A DNA stretch of 64,000 nt from Desulfovibrio sp. 86 (GTDB taxonomy: Bacteria; Desulfobacterota; Desulfovibrionia; Desulfovibrionales; Desulfovibrionaceae): contig NZ_LR738849.1 in NCBI RefSeq assembly GCF_902702915.1, forward strand, positions 434,001-498,000. Direction: 5' to 3'. The translations under genes were made by a program, and so were the position numbers. How positions within the stretch are numbered: the stretch's first letter is position 1; the number at the start of each line of letters is the position of its first letter. The notes under the pieces were generated by a model. It searched no databases and was not told where the DNA came from. It was given only the letters and a program-made list of their open reading frames with translations. Shown here one piece after another: positions 16,536-26,005 of the stretch.

Positions 16536-17339
16536 ATGTTCCTTGGCAATGCCGCTTCTTTTCGGACAATCCGCACAGGACGGCCTGACTGCCTGCCTGC
16601 GCAGCGCTCTTCTGTCCCAGTGCTTGCCCCAGCGCTGCCGTTATCCGCGCCTCTGGCTGCCCTGCTGCTTGCCGCCGCGCTTCTGCTTGCGCTTCAGACT
16701 CCCGCCCTTGCGCACCGGGTAAACATCTTCGCCTGGACTGAAGGCCCGCAGGTTGCCGTCAAATGCGGCTTCAGCGGCGGCAACAGCGTCAGGAACGGAG
16801 AGGTCACGGTATACGATGCGGCTAACGGCCAGGTTTTGCTCACAGGCCGGACAGACACGGAAGGACTTTTTCGTTTTGATATTCCGCCCAAGGGACGGGA
16901 GCACGGCCTGCGCATACGTATCAATGCTGGTGAAGGGCATCAGAACGAATGGCTGCTGGAAGCGGCCGAACTGTCCGCTGCTCCCGCTGCGGCTCCGGCC
17001 GCGCCCCGCCATGCCGAAATCACGGCCAATGCGGCGGCGAAAAACACTGGCGGCCCCAGCGCCGGGCCGCCGCCCGCAGGCAAGGGTCTGCCCGCCGCCC
17101 CGGAAATTTCAGGTTCCGGCCCTGTGAGCGCCGCAGAAATACAGGCCATTGTGGATACCGCCCTTGAGGCGCAGGAGGCAAGAATCTCCGCCCTGCTGGA
17201 CTCCCGCCTGTCCCCCGTGAAGCGGCAACTGGCCGAAATGCGCACAGACGAACCGGGCCTGCGCGAAATCGTGGGCGGCATGGGCTGGTTTGTGGGTCTG
17301 GCCGGACTGGCCCTTTACTTCCGTTCCCGGCGGCGGTAA
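16536..17339 (+). CDS. nikL: NikL-like accessory subunit of nickel transporter
   Basis: A 267-residue protein. AAGGAG precedes the ATG. It has an unusually long N-terminus before a hydrophobic signal or membrane segment (about residues 35-60, ending ALQTPALAHRVNIFAW), a periplasmic beta domain (VKCGFSGGNSVRNGEVTVYD...GLFRFDIP), an Ala/Pro-rich linker (about 145-195), a helical segment and a C-terminal membrane helix (GGMGWFVGLAGLALYF). This is the layout of NikL, which replaces CbiN in NikMLQO-type systems. The histidine after the signal (AHRVN) resembles the N-terminal His of NikK-like proteins. Its neighbours are nikM upstream and nikQ 8 bp downstream. Confidence 0.75.
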   Translation: MFLGNAASFRTIRTGRPDCLPAQRSSVPVLAPALPLSAPLAALLLAAALLLALQTPALAHRVNIFAWTEGPQVAVKCGFSGGNSVRNGEVTVYDAANGQVLLTGRTDTEGLFRFDIPPKGREHGLRIRINAGEGHQNEWLLEAAELSAAPAAAPAAPRHAEITANAAAKNTGGPSAGPPPAGKGLPAAPEISGSGPVSAAEIQAIVDTALEAQEARISALLDSRLSPVKRQLAEMRTDEPGLREIVGGMGWFVGLAGLALYFRSRRR

Positions 17340-17347
17340 CTGTCGGC

Positions 17348-18112
17348 ATGTTTGACCAGCCCTTTGTACGCCCTTCGGCCATACAGCGCATTGACCCGCG
17401 TGTGCGTATGGCCCTTGCAGCGCTGACCGCGTTGTGCCTTTCGACGCTGCAGGACGTGACCGCCAGTTGCGCGGGACTTGGCCTGGGCCTGATTCTGCTG
17501 ATCCTGGCCCGTCCGCCCCTGCTGCCGCTGTTGCGTCGCCTGGCGGTGATCAACATGTTTGCGGCCTTTTTGTGGTGTGTTACCCCGCTGACCATGCCCG
17601 GACAGGAAGTGGCGCGGTGGGGTTTCATAAGCTTGAGCGCCGAGGGTCTGCATCTGGCCCTGCTCGTCACCATCAAGTCCAATGCCATTGTCTGTGTTTT
17701 TCTGGCCCTTGTGGCCACAATGGACACGCCAACGGCGGGGCATGCCCTGGAATGCCTGCGCTGCCCGCGAAAACTGGTGTTTCTTTTTCTGTTTACCGCC
17801 CGGCAGGTGCACGACATTGCGCAGCAATGGCAGTGCCTGAGCGTTGCCGCGCGGCTGCGCGGCTTTCGCCCGCGCACCGGTATGCATACCTACCGCACCG
17901 TGGCTTCTTTGTTGGGGCTTTTGCTGGTGCGCAGCTACGAACGTTCACAGAGAGTGCGCGAAGCCATGCTGCTGCGGGGATTTTCTGGCCAGTTCCGCTC
18001 GGTGGCGGTATTTAAGGCGCGTCCCGTGGACGGCCTTTTTGCCCTCCTGATGCTGCTCTGCCTTGCAGGACTTGTGCTTATGGAGTACCGGGATCAAATC
18101 TATGGACTGTAA
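17348..18112 (+). CDS. nikQ: CbiQ/NikQ transmembrane component of ECF transporter
   Basis: A 254-residue integral membrane protein with 4-5 helices. The ECF T-component coupling motifs are visible as two Ala-Arg-Gly-like segments: AARLRGFRPR and EAMLLRGFSG, matching the A-R-G pair that contacts the ATPase. It starts 8 bp after nikL and its last codons overlap the nikO start by 11 bp, so the genes are translationally linked. It couples ATP hydrolysis by NikO to ion passage through NikM. Confidence 0.88.
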   Translation: MFDQPFVRPSAIQRIDPRVRMALAALTALCLSTLQDVTASCAGLGLGLILLILARPPLLPLLRRLAVINMFAAFLWCVTPLTMPGQEVARWGFISLSAEGLHLALLVTIKSNAIVCVFLALVATMDTPTAGHALECLRCPRKLVFLFLFTARQVHDIAQQWQCLSVAARLRGFRPRTGMHTYRTVASLLGLLLVRSYERSQRVREAMLLRGFSGQFRSVAVFKARPVDGLFALLMLLCLAGLVLMEYRDQIYGL

Positions 18113-18845
18113 TACGGAAAAAGACTGCATCTTCAGCCTCGAAAACATTCATTTTCAGTATGAACGGGACGGCAATATCCGCCAGGTGCTCAAGGGCGTT
18201 GACCTGGCCCTCCTGCCGGATCAGCATATCGGCTTTTATGGCCCCAACGGCAGCGGCAAAACAACGCTTTTTCGCTGTGTTACAGGCCTGATAACGCCGC
18301 AGCAGGGCTGTGTGCGCTTTCACGGCCGCGAAATGCGCACCGAGAAAGACTTTCACAGCCTGCGCTGCGCCGTGGGCTTTGTGCTGCAACATGCCGAGGA
18401 TCAGCTGTTCTTTCCCTCCGTGCTTGAAGATGTGGCCTTTGGGCCGCTGAACCTGGGCCTGTCGCCGGAAGCCGCACGCGAGCGGGCGCATGAAACCCTG
18501 CGCAACCTCGGACTGGACGGTTTTGAAAACCGCCTTACCCACCGGCTTTCGGGCGGCGAAAAAAAACTGGTCTCCCTCGCGGCAGTGCTGGCCATGCGGC
18601 CCGAAGCCCTGCTGCTTGATGAACCCACCAACGGCCTTGATAACGAGGCCCGTGAACGCATCATCGATATTCTGCAAAAACTTCCCACAGCCCGCATCAC
18701 CATTTCGCACGACTGGGACTTTCTCGCCCGCATATCCACCACCTATCTGACGCTCGCTCACGGCCGCCTTGACGCCTGCGCCCCCAGCTTCAGCCACACG
18801 CACGCCCACGCCCATCCTTTGGGCGATGAACCCCACGCCCACTAG
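18102..18845 (+). CDS. nikO: CbiO/NikO ATPase with His-rich tail
   Basis: A 247-residue ABC ATPase. I chose the ATG at 18102, which overlaps the nikQ stop. Walker A is GPNGSGKTT (about residues 47-55), the Q-loop region is VLQHAEDQLF, the signature is LSGGEKKL and Walker B is ALLLDEPTNGLD, with the H-loop in TISHDWDF. It energises the NikMLQ complex. The protein ends in a histidine-rich tail, HTHAHAHPLGDEPHAH, which could bind Ni2+ or Co2+ at the cytoplasmic face; such tails are not universal in CbiO proteins. It is the last gene of the operon, followed by a family A repeat. Confidence 0.9.
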   Translation: MDCNTEKDCIFSLENIHFQYERDGNIRQVLKGVDLALLPDQHIGFYGPNGSGKTTLFRCVTGLITPQQGCVRFHGREMRTEKDFHSLRCAVGFVLQHAEDQLFFPSVLEDVAFGPLNLGLSPEAARERAHETLRNLGLDGFENRLTHRLSGGEKKLVSLAAVLAMRPEALLLDEPTNGLDNEARERIIDILQKLPTARITISHDWDFLARISTTYLTLAHGRLDACAPSFSHTHAHAHPLGDEPHAH

Positions 18846-18876
18846 ACACTGTCCCGGGCAACGCTATTTTCAAATT

Positions 18877-18950
18877 GAAATGCTTTGTGGGGGAGGGACC
18901 CTTTTGCAAAAGGGTCTCCTCCCCCACGCCCCCACCCCCTAAAACTCTTG
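18877..18950 (+). repeat. Family A palindromic repeat, copy 2
   Basis: Starts GAAATGCTTTGTGGGGGAGG, with the hairpin GGGACCCTTTTGCAAAAGGGTC and the C-rich tail ending CCCCCTAAAACTCTT. It lies 30 bp after the nikO stop codon. Confidence 0.85.
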
Positions 18951-19657
18951 GTGTGTTCTATAGCACTTCAAGGTTTTCTCTAATCTGAAACGGGGGGCAG
19001 AGACAGCACCCGCCAGCCATCACGCCATCGTAAAATTTATCGTGCCAGATACGGCCCTCAAGCCTTGTCGTTTTTGGCAATGTGTTCGCGCTGCCCTAAT
19101 GGGCCAGATGCGTTGTGAGGCTAAAGTGTTGCCCTGATGCCCCATGCGCTGCCCTTGGGGCATCACACAGCCTGATCAGATAGCAGGCGCAGGCGCTGGC
19201 CATGCAGGCCAAGCGCGCATTGCCCGGCCTGCTACGCGCGGGCAAACGGCTGCGCGGCTTCTATGGTTGGTTGGCACGCTGCGGACAGCGCGTCGCTTGG
19301 GGATCGACAATGCAGGGCAGCCCACGAGACCGCAGAACAGTTTTATAATAACAGCATGGAATAATGCGAGAATGTTACACATCAACACCGATTTTCATTC
19401 CGCCATGCCCAAGAAATTCCCGATGATTCCAAACATGATTCATAAACAATTTTATACCATTACCACAGCGTTCACGCACGCGCCTGTTCGTCGGCACTAG
19501 ATTTCCGTACAGGTATAAGATATTTTTCCAGAGGTGTAATTCACTTTTGATATCATTTGCGCAGTCCCGGGCAGTATCCGCTCTGGCCAGCCTGCACCTG
19601 AAACCTCGCCCCATTGCGTTCGCTTTTTGCGAAAAAAACGATGCCAAAGGCTTTGCT
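18951..19657. other. Intergenic region, no gene recognised
   Basis: About 700 bp between the nickel transporter and the diguanylate cyclase. An open frame at 19144-19500 has no family features and a composition like translated noncoding DNA. The region changes from GC-rich to AT-rich near 19340, which may mark the diguanylate cyclase promoter. A relic of a lost gene is possible. Confidence 0.35.
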
Positions 19658-21022
19658 ATGTCAAAACTGCCATACTCTGGCTCCCAGTATATTCAGCCTG
19701 AAACACGCGACCCCATTTGGGAGTGGCATATTCCTTCAGACAACCTCTACCTGAGCGCCGGGGCAATCAAGCTGTTGCAATTTGAGGGGCATGCACCGCG
19801 CAGCATGAAGGAATTTCTGAGCCATTGCCCCCTGGAGGGGCTGGTGCCCTACCTTGAATCGGTGGAAAAAATCCTGAATGGCTCGCAAGGCCCTTTTCTT
19901 GAGCTTATTTACATGCTGGGCAAATTTATGGTGCGTGCCCAGATGATGGTTTTACAGCGCGATGTTTTTGGCCGTGGCACCATTCTGGTGGGCGCTCTGG
20001 CCGCCATTGACAGGCAAAAAATCGAACCTGCCTTTACGCCGGTTCTGAACTGCCGATCCCTGATCAATCCCCCCGCCCCAAGCTCCGATGCAAGTCGTCT
20101 GATGCTGGCCCTCAACGCAGCCAGTGACGGCCTCTGGGATTGGAACCCCATTGACGGCACCGTGTATTTCAGCCCGCGCTATCTTTCCATGCTGGGCTAC
20201 ACTCCCAATGCCTTTCCCCCGGTGGCGGAATCGTGGACCAGCCGGGTGCATCCCGATGATTTTGAAAACATTGTGCCCATGCAGATGCGCATTGTTGAAA
20301 GTCCCGATTACGGGGACAGTTTTGAATGCACGTACCGCTTTTTACGGGCTGACGGCACCTGGGCCTGGATACTGGGGCGCGGCTACGTGACCCAGCGAAA
20401 CGCCAGCGGCAAGGCAACCCGCATCGTGGGTCTGCACACCGATGTAAGCGCAGGTCAGGCCGACAGGGCGCAGCTTGAAAACCTTGTGCGCAATGATCCG
20501 CTCACCGGGCTACGCAGCCGAACCTACTATGGCATGACGGTTGAACGCCTGGAGCAGCAAAAAATACGCCCTGTGGGCATTATCGCCTGTGATATGGACG
20601 GACTCAAGCTTATCAACGATTATCTCGGTCACCCCGAAGGCAGCAAGATGCTTTGCCAGGCGGCGCTTATTCTGCGCACCAGCCTTTACGCCCCTGACTG
20701 CATAGCCCGTATGGGAGGGGACGAATTCGTCGCCCTGTTGCCAGGCTGTACGCAGGAGCAGCTTAAAAAAGCCATTGCGCGCATCAGCAAGGCTTTTGAC
20801 GCGCACAATGCCAACCCGGACAACATCCCCATCCGCATGTCCCTCGGAGGCGCCTGTGCTGAAGATATGGGCACCTCGCTGGCCCAGCTTCTGGTACTGG
20901 CGGACCGCGACATGCTGCTTGGCAAACACAAGGAACGCACCCGGTGGCGCAAGCACATAAAAAAGTGGATAGAAAAAAATACAAACAAGATTGTGCAGAT
21001 AGAAGACAGCCGCTATATGTAG
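19658..21022 (+). CDS. PAS-GGDEF diguanylate cyclase
   Basis: A 454-residue cytosolic protein from the ATG at 19658; the frame is open to 19547 but those codons add nothing recognisable. Domains in order are an N-terminal region of unknown fold (about 1-140), a PAS_3-type sensor domain (about 150-270, with GLWDWNPIDGTVYFSPRY and HPDDF), and a GGDEF domain (about 285-440). The catalytic motif reads MGGDEF at about 351-356 and is intact, as is the upstream DPLTGLRSR, so it should make cyclic di-GMP. No RxxD inhibitory site was identified with certainty. No membrane helix is seen. The signal sensed by the PAS domain is unknown. Confidence 0.88.
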   Translation: MSKLPYSGSQYIQPETRDPIWEWHIPSDNLYLSAGAIKLLQFEGHAPRSMKEFLSHCPLEGLVPYLESVEKILNGSQGPFLELIYMLGKFMVRAQMMVLQRDVFGRGTILVGALAAIDRQKIEPAFTPVLNCRSLINPPAPSSDASRLMLALNAASDGLWDWNPIDGTVYFSPRYLSMLGYTPNAFPPVAESWTSRVHPDDFENIVPMQMRIVESPDYGDSFECTYRFLRADGTWAWILGRGYVTQRNASGKATRIVGLHTDVSAGQADRAQLENLVRNDPLTGLRSRTYYGMTVERLEQQKIRPVGIIACDMDGLKLINDYLGHPEGSKMLCQAALILRTSLYAPDCIARMGGDEFVALLPGCTQEQLKKAIARISKAFDAHNANPDNIPIRMSLGGACAEDMGTSLAQLLVLADRDMLLGKHKERTRWRKHIKKWIEKNTNKIVQIEDSRYM

Positions 21023-21075
21023 CGGCCTGGCGCATGCCTCTTGACGCGGCCCGCGCTTTGAGACAAAGTGTGCCC

Positions 21076-22149
21076 ATGTCGGATGATAACCCTCCCCCTA
21101 CAATGGCCCTCGACTCTTCCGCAACGGAATGCCCTGTTGTGCATGAGACCGAGAGCGGCCAGAAGTTACTTCAGTTTTTGCAGCGCCGTCTGAACCTCCC
21201 CCAAGCCATGCTGCACCGTTGGGTGCGCACGGGGCAAGTGAGGATAAACGGTTGCCGGTGCAAACCTTTTTCGCGCGTACAGGCCGGTGATCTCGTTCGC
21301 CTGCCCCCCTTTGCCATAAAAATGGCCGCGCAGTGCGACGACCCGCTGCCAGCGCCCGCACGCAAACTCCGTAACAGCGAAGACGCCGCAAGCGGCCCTC
21401 CGCTGCCTCCTCTTGTCGGCTCCAGCGGCTACCTGTGGGCTTTTGACAAGCCCGCCGGCCTGCCCACCCATCCCGGAACCGGGCATGAAGACAGCCTGAC
21501 AACCCGCCTGGCCCAGCATTTTGCCAACGCAAGCTTTATGCCCACGCCCGTGCACCGGCTGGACAAGGAAACCTCGGGCATCCTGCTTGTGGCCGCATCC
21601 TATGCGGCCTTGGACGAAGCCCAGCAAGCCCTTCGCGGTCAGCGCATGGTCAAGGAGTATGTGGCATGGATCGCCGGACGCTGGCCCCACGAGGAAACCT
21701 GCCTTGTGCGGCATTTTTTGCGCAAGGATGCGGTACGCGGCTTTGAAAAAATGTGCACCGTGGGTGCGGAGGCGGCCGACGGAAAAGAAGCCCTTTGCCT
21801 TGTGCGGCCTCTGATCGTGGAGGACGGGGCAAGCCTTGTGCAGGTGCGTCTGCTCACGGGGCGTACCCACCAGATTCGCACCCAGCTTGCCAGCCTTGGG
21901 CACCCGGTGCTTGGCGACGCCAAGTACGGCCAGGCCCGTCCTGGAAGCCCTCTGTATCTGCACGCCCTGCGCATGATTCTGCCGGAAGGCGCGTCTTTTG
22001 CCAGCCTGCCCCCCTGGGTGGGGGCGCGTGCCCTGACAGACCTGCCCGAGCCCATCGGCTGCGGCGACGGCCTGCCCTCGCCGCCCCCCCTCGTGTGTGG
22101 GGTATTCCCATTGGGCGGCGAAGGTGCTACAATTTCTCCTTTACATTAG
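21076..22149 (+). CDS. RluA-family 23S rRNA pseudouridine synthase
   Basis: A 357-residue protein. The start at 21076 (MSDDNPPPT) fits best; the upstream part of the frame overlaps the diguanylate cyclase. It has an N-terminal S4-like RNA-binding domain (about 25-80, LPQAMLHRWVRTGQVRING) and the catalytic domain with the motif HRLDKETSGILLVA, whose aspartate attacks uridine. RLLTGRTHQIRTQL is the family's later motif. RluC and RluD have this layout; which position is modified cannot be told. The C-terminus extends ~40 residues past the usual end and is Pro/Gly-rich. der begins 80 bp downstream. Confidence 0.88.
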   Translation: MSDDNPPPTMALDSSATECPVVHETESGQKLLQFLQRRLNLPQAMLHRWVRTGQVRINGCRCKPFSRVQAGDLVRLPPFAIKMAAQCDDPLPAPARKLRNSEDAASGPPLPPLVGSSGYLWAFDKPAGLPTHPGTGHEDSLTTRLAQHFANASFMPTPVHRLDKETSGILLVAASYAALDEAQQALRGQRMVKEYVAWIAGRWPHEETCLVRHFLRKDAVRGFEKMCTVGAEAADGKEALCLVRPLIVEDGASLVQVRLLTGRTHQIRTQLASLGHPVLGDAKYGQARPGSPLYLHALRMILPEGASFASLPPWVGARALTDLPEPIGCGDGLPSPPPLVCGVFPLGGEGATISPLH

Positions 22150-22229
22150 AACTCGCACTGGCGGGCCTTTCAAAAAGCGCCCGCGCACTGCACGCGGCCT
22201 TGTTTTCAGGCCGCCACAAGGTTATAGAC

Positions 22230-23594
22230 ATGGCTGAAAATCCGCCGCGCATCATTCTTGTGGGCCGCCCCAACGTGGGCAAGTCCACTCTGTTCAACCG
22301 CCTCATCCGCAGCAATCGCGCCATCACCCATGACAGGCCGGGCATCACCCGCGACCGCATGGACGGCGTGGTGCGCCGCAAGGACATGCCCGTATTCGGC
22401 ATTGTCGATACAGGCGGCATCACTCTTGACGCACATGCCATGGTGGTGGAAGGCCCGGAGGGCATCCGCGGCTTTGAGCAGGACATCCTGAACCAGACAG
22501 AGGCCGCGCTCAAAGACGCCACAGCCGTGGCCTTTGTTGTGGACGGCCGTGACGGCCTGCTGCCGCTGGACGAGCATCTGGCCGCCCATGTGCGGCGCAA
22601 GGGACTGCCGACCCTCTGCGTAGTCAACAAGGTTGACGGCGCGGAACACGAAGACGAGCGCATGGCGGAATTCCACGCCCTGGGCTTTCCCCTCTTGGCT
22701 GTCTCCGCCGAGCACGGGCACAACATGAACGCCCTGGTTGAAGACCTTATTGCCCTGCTGCCCGAAGACAGCTCCGAGGAGCCCCCGGCCCCTCCCACGC
22801 TGCGCCTCGCCATGCTGGGTCGCCCCAATGCGGGCAAATCCTCGCTTATCAACGCCCTGTCGGGTGAAGACCGCATGATCGTCTCGGACGTGGCGGGCAC
22901 TACCCGCGACAGCGTGGACGTGCGCTTTACCAAAAACGGCAAGGACTATGTCTTCGTGGACACGGCAGGCGTTCGCCGCCGCACCAAGATTTCGGACAGC
23001 GTGGAAAAGTATTCGGTCAACTCGGCCATCAAGTCCACCACCAAGGCGGACGTGACCCTTCTGACCCTGGATGCGGCCGAGGGCGTGAGCCAGCAGGACA
23101 AGCGCCTCATGGACATGCTCAACACCCGCAAGACTCCCTTCATGGTTCTTATCAACAAGTGCGACCTTGCCCCCCGCAACGCGCTTGACCAGTTGCGAAA
23201 GAACGTCAACGAACTTCTGTCATTCTGTCCCCATGTGCCCGTCCTGCTGGTTTCCGCTCTCAAGGGCAAGGACATTGGCAAAATCCTGCCCCTGGCGCAG
23301 AAAATTCATGACGAATGCAGCGTCCGCATCACCACGGGCAAGCTCAACCGCGCCATGGAAGAAGTGCTTACGCGCCACCAGCCCCCGGTGGTCAAACGCG
23401 TGCGGGCCAAGTTTTTCTATCTTACCCAGGCCGAATCCGAACCGCCGACCTTTGTCTTTTTTGTGAGCGACGCGGAACGTGTGCCTGAAAGCTATACCCG
23501 CTACCTTGAACGGGCGCTGCGGAAAATCTTCGAAATCTCGCACGCGCCCATGCGCATCCACCTGCGCTCAAGCCACAAAAAGAAAACAGCGTAA
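22230..23594 (+). CDS. der: Ribosome biogenesis GTPase Der (EngA)
   Basis: A 454-residue protein with the double GTPase layout unique to Der. The first domain has GRPNVGKST (about 12-20), DRPGITRD and DTGGI; the second has GRPNAGKSS (about 198-206), GTTRDSVD, DTAGVRRR and NKCD. A C-terminal KH-like domain ends the protein. The start at 22230 matches the usual MAENPP...IILVGRPN beginning; the open frame extends far upstream over the preceding gene but is not used. Der helps mature the 50S ribosomal subunit. Together with the upstream pseudouridine synthase it makes a small ribosome-maturation pair. Confidence 0.96.
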   Translation: MAENPPRIILVGRPNVGKSTLFNRLIRSNRAITHDRPGITRDRMDGVVRRKDMPVFGIVDTGGITLDAHAMVVEGPEGIRGFEQDILNQTEAALKDATAVAFVVDGRDGLLPLDEHLAAHVRRKGLPTLCVVNKVDGAEHEDERMAEFHALGFPLLAVSAEHGHNMNALVEDLIALLPEDSSEEPPAPPTLRLAMLGRPNAGKSSLINALSGEDRMIVSDVAGTTRDSVDVRFTKNGKDYVFVDTAGVRRRTKISDSVEKYSVNSAIKSTTKADVTLLTLDAAEGVSQQDKRLMDMLNTRKTPFMVLINKCDLAPRNALDQLRKNVNELLSFCPHVPVLLVSALKGKDIGKILPLAQKIHDECSVRITTGKLNRAMEEVLTRHQPPVVKRVRAKFFYLTQAESEPPTFVFFVSDAERVPESYTRYLERALRKIFEISHAPMRIHLRSSHKKKTA

Positions 23595-23642
23595 GCCCGC
23601 GCGGGCGGTTCGCCTTTACTGCCCGCCACTGCACAAAATATT

Positions 23643-23684
23643 AGAAGTCCGAATGCGGAACATCCGCTTCGGACTTCTGTTTTT
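23643..23684 (+). terminator. Terminator after der
   Basis: Stem AGAAGTCCGAA / TTCGGACTTCT, with an inner GCGGA/TCCGC extension, followed by GTTTTT. Confidence 0.85.
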
Positions 23685-23754
23685 ACCCCGCTGCGACCAC
23701 CTCATTTTTCCCGCCATCCCCCATGCGGCACTTGACAAACGCCAGGGGCTCGCA

Positions 23755-23783
23755 TTGACAGAATGCCCGCAATAAGGCAATAA
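23755..23783 (+). promoter_or_regulatory. Candidate livK promoter
   Basis: A perfect -35 hexamer TTGACA (23755-23760), then 17 bases, then CAATAA as a weak -10, about 60 bp before the livK ATG. A second TTGACA lies at about 23732. Either could be used. Confidence 0.35.
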
Positions 23784-23845
23784 AAATCCTTCATCTAATA
23801 TGACGTGCAAAGTCTGCGCGCACAATTTTCTCGTAGGAGGGGCAG

Positions 23846-24976
23846 ATGAAAAAAGGTATGACATGGCTTGCCGCAATGGCTGTCTGCGTGACGTTGGCCG
23901 CGCCTGCTCAGGCTGCTGATCCCATCAAGATCGGCGTGCAGGGGGCTCAGTCCGGCGACCTGGCTTCTTACGGCGTTCCCAGCTTGAACGCGGTAAAAAT
24001 CGTTGTGGATCAAGCCAATGCCAAGGGCGGTCTGCTTGGCCGCACCATTGAAGTTGTGGCGCAGGACGACCAATGCAAACCCGAAATGGCCACCAACGCG
24101 GCCACCAAACTGATTTCCGAAAAAGTCAACGCCGTTGTCGGCCCCATTTGCTCCGGCCCCACCAAGGCTTCGCTGCCCCTGTTCCAGGAAGCAGCCCTTA
24201 TTGCGGTGTCGCCCACGGCCACCACGCCCGGCCTGACTGAAGACGGCAAGAACCCGCTCTTCTTCCGCACCGTGGCCAATGACAATGCCCAGGCCGCGCT
24301 GACCAGCGATTTCATGCTCAAAAACCTCAAGGTCAAAAAGGTCGCCTATCTGCATGACAACGGCGACTACGGCAAGGGTTTTGCCGACAAGAACCGCGAA
24401 ATCATGGAAAAAGGCGGCACCGAAACCGTGCTTTTTGAAGCCGTTACCCCTGATGCCGTGGACTTTTCCGCTGTAGTGCGCAAACTGCGCCGCGCCAAGC
24501 CCGACATCATCGTCTTCGGCGGCTACCAGCCCGTGGCCTCCAAGCTGTTGCAGCAGATGCGCCGCGACAATCTGAAGACCCCGCTCATCGGCCCCGACGG
24601 CGTGAAGGATGAAACCTTCCTCAAGATGACTGGCAAGGACAGCGAAGGCACCTATGCCTCCTATCCCAAGGACACCAGCACCCTGCCCGAATACAAGACC
24701 GCGCGCGAAGCCCATATCAAGGCTTTCGGCAGCGAGCCCGGCTTTGGCTACTACAATGCCTATGCCGCCGCCCAGTGCCTGCTGGCCGCCATTGAAAAGG
24801 CCGGCAGCACCGACACCGCCAAGGTCAAGGACATTCTGCGCGACAACAAGGTGGACACGCCGCTTGGCAAGATCAGCTTCAATGCCAAGGGCGACGCCGC
24901 CGGTATGGGACTTTCCATATACCAGGTCAAAGACGGCAAGTTTGTGGAACTCAACCACAGCATCGTCCTTGAATAA
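23846..24976 (+). CDS. livK: Branched-chain amino acid-binding protein LivK
   Basis: A 376-residue periplasmic binding protein with a signal peptide cleaved after AQA (MAVCVTLAAPAQA-ADPIKIGV). The Leu/Ile/Val-binding family core is seen in QSGDLASYGVPSLNAVKI, VVGPICSGPTKASLPLF, VAYLHDNGDYGKGFAD and FGYYNAYAAAQCLLAAIEKA. A strong AGGAGG ribosome binding site precedes it. The gene leads the livKHMGF cluster and is separated from livH by a strong hairpin, so it can be made in excess of the membrane parts. Specificity within aliphatic amino acids (Leu, Ile, Val, possibly amides) is not determinable. Confidence 0.93.
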   Translation: MKKGMTWLAAMAVCVTLAAPAQAADPIKIGVQGAQSGDLASYGVPSLNAVKIVVDQANAKGGLLGRTIEVVAQDDQCKPEMATNAATKLISEKVNAVVGPICSGPTKASLPLFQEAALIAVSPTATTPGLTEDGKNPLFFRTVANDNAQAALTSDFMLKNLKVKKVAYLHDNGDYGKGFADKNREIMEKGGTETVLFEAVTPDAVDFSAVVRKLRRAKPDIIVFGGYQPVASKLLQQMRRDNLKTPLIGPDGVKDETFLKMTGKDSEGTYASYPKDTSTLPEYKTAREAHIKAFGSEPGFGYYNAYAAAQCLLAAIEKAGSTDTAKVKDILRDNKVDTPLGKISFNAKGDAAGMGLSIYQVKDGKFVELNHSIVLE

Positions 24977-24984
24977 ATGATCAA

Positions 24985-25019
24985 GGGGGGCGCGACCTTG
25001 GTCGCGCCCCCGTTTTCGC
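24985..25019 (+). terminator. Hairpin between livK and livH
   Basis: Stem GGGGGCGCGACC / GTCGCGCCCCC with a TTG loop and GTTTT after it. Placed between a binding-protein gene and its permease genes, it probably causes partial termination and stabilises livK mRNA. Confidence 0.8.
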
Positions 25020-25094
25020 ACGCATTTTCGGCCAGGTCGACGGCAATAACGGAACTTACGCCAGAGGCGCACCCGCTCTGGCGCGTAGGACGGC

Positions 25095-26003
25095 ATGGAT
25101 ATCCAATTTTTTATAGAACTTTTCTTTGGTGGACTCACCAGAGGCAGTATCTATGCGCTTATAGCTCTGGGCTATACCCTTGTGTATGGCATCATTGAGC
25201 TTATCAACTTTGCGCATGGTGAAATTTATATGCTTGGCGCTTTCACGGCCCTGCTTGTGGCCGGAGCCCTGGGCGTTTACGGCTTTCCTGCCGGGGGCAT
25301 ACTGGTTGTTGCCGCCCTTGCGGCCATTGTCTGGTGTGCGGCCTACGGCTACACCCTTGAAAAGGTAGCCTACAAGCCCCTGCGCGGCGCACCGCGTCTT
25401 TCGCCGCTTATTTCGGCCATTGGCATGTCCATCTTTTTGCAGAACTATGTGTTGCTGGCCCAGACAGCGGACTTTGTGCCCTTTCCCAACCTGCTTCCCG
25501 AGATGAGCTTTCTTGACTATATCGACAACGTCATGGGGCCCAGCGATTTTCTCATTCTGCTGGTCAGCACGCTGGCCATGCTGGCCCTTACGCTCTTTAT
25601 CCGCTACACCCGCATGGGCAAAGCCATGCGCGCCACGGCGCAGAACCGTAAAATGGCGCTTCTGCTGGGCATCAACGCCGACCGCATCATTTCGCTGACC
25701 TTTATCATCGGCTCGTCACTGGCGGCCCTGGGCGGCGTGCTCATTGCCTCGCACATGGGGCAGGTCAACTTCGGCATCGGTTTTCTGGCGGGACTCAAGG
25801 CATTTACGGCCGCGGTGCTCGGCGGCATCGGCTCCATCCCCGGCGCCATGCTCGGCGGCCTCGTGCTGGGATTGGCCGAAAGCTTCACCACTGGCTATTT
25901 TTCAGGCAACTATGAGGACATGCTGGCCTTTGCCATTCTTATCCTCATCCTTATTTTCCGGCCCGACGGCATCCTCGGTAAAGCCAAAGTGCAGAAGGTG
26001 TAG
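25095..26003 (+). CDS. livH: Branched-chain amino acid permease LivH
   Basis: A 302-residue inner-membrane permease with about eight helices. Family motifs include ALGYTLVYGIIELINFAHGE near the N-terminus, RYTRMGKAMRATAQNRKMA (the cytoplasmic EAA-like loop contacting the ATPase) and GGIGSIPGAMLGGLVLGLAE. livM follows after 2 bp, showing operon structure. Confidence 0.94.
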   Translation: MDIQFFIELFFGGLTRGSIYALIALGYTLVYGIIELINFAHGEIYMLGAFTALLVAGALGVYGFPAGGILVVAALAAIVWCAAYGYTLEKVAYKPLRGAPRLSPLISAIGMSIFLQNYVLLAQTADFVPFPNLLPEMSFLDYIDNVMGPSDFLILLVSTLAMLALTLFIRYTRMGKAMRATAQNRKMALLLGINADRIISLTFIIGSSLAALGGVLIASHMGQVNFGIGFLAGLKAFTAAVLGGIGSIPGAMLGGLVLGLAESFTTGYFSGNYEDMLAFAILILILIFRPDGILGKAKVQKV

Positions 26004-26005
26004 CC

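Noticed and set aside
19144..19500. Plus-strand frame of 118 residues before the diguanylate cyclase
   Set aside because: No ribosome binding site and no protein-like pattern; kept only as an intergenic note.
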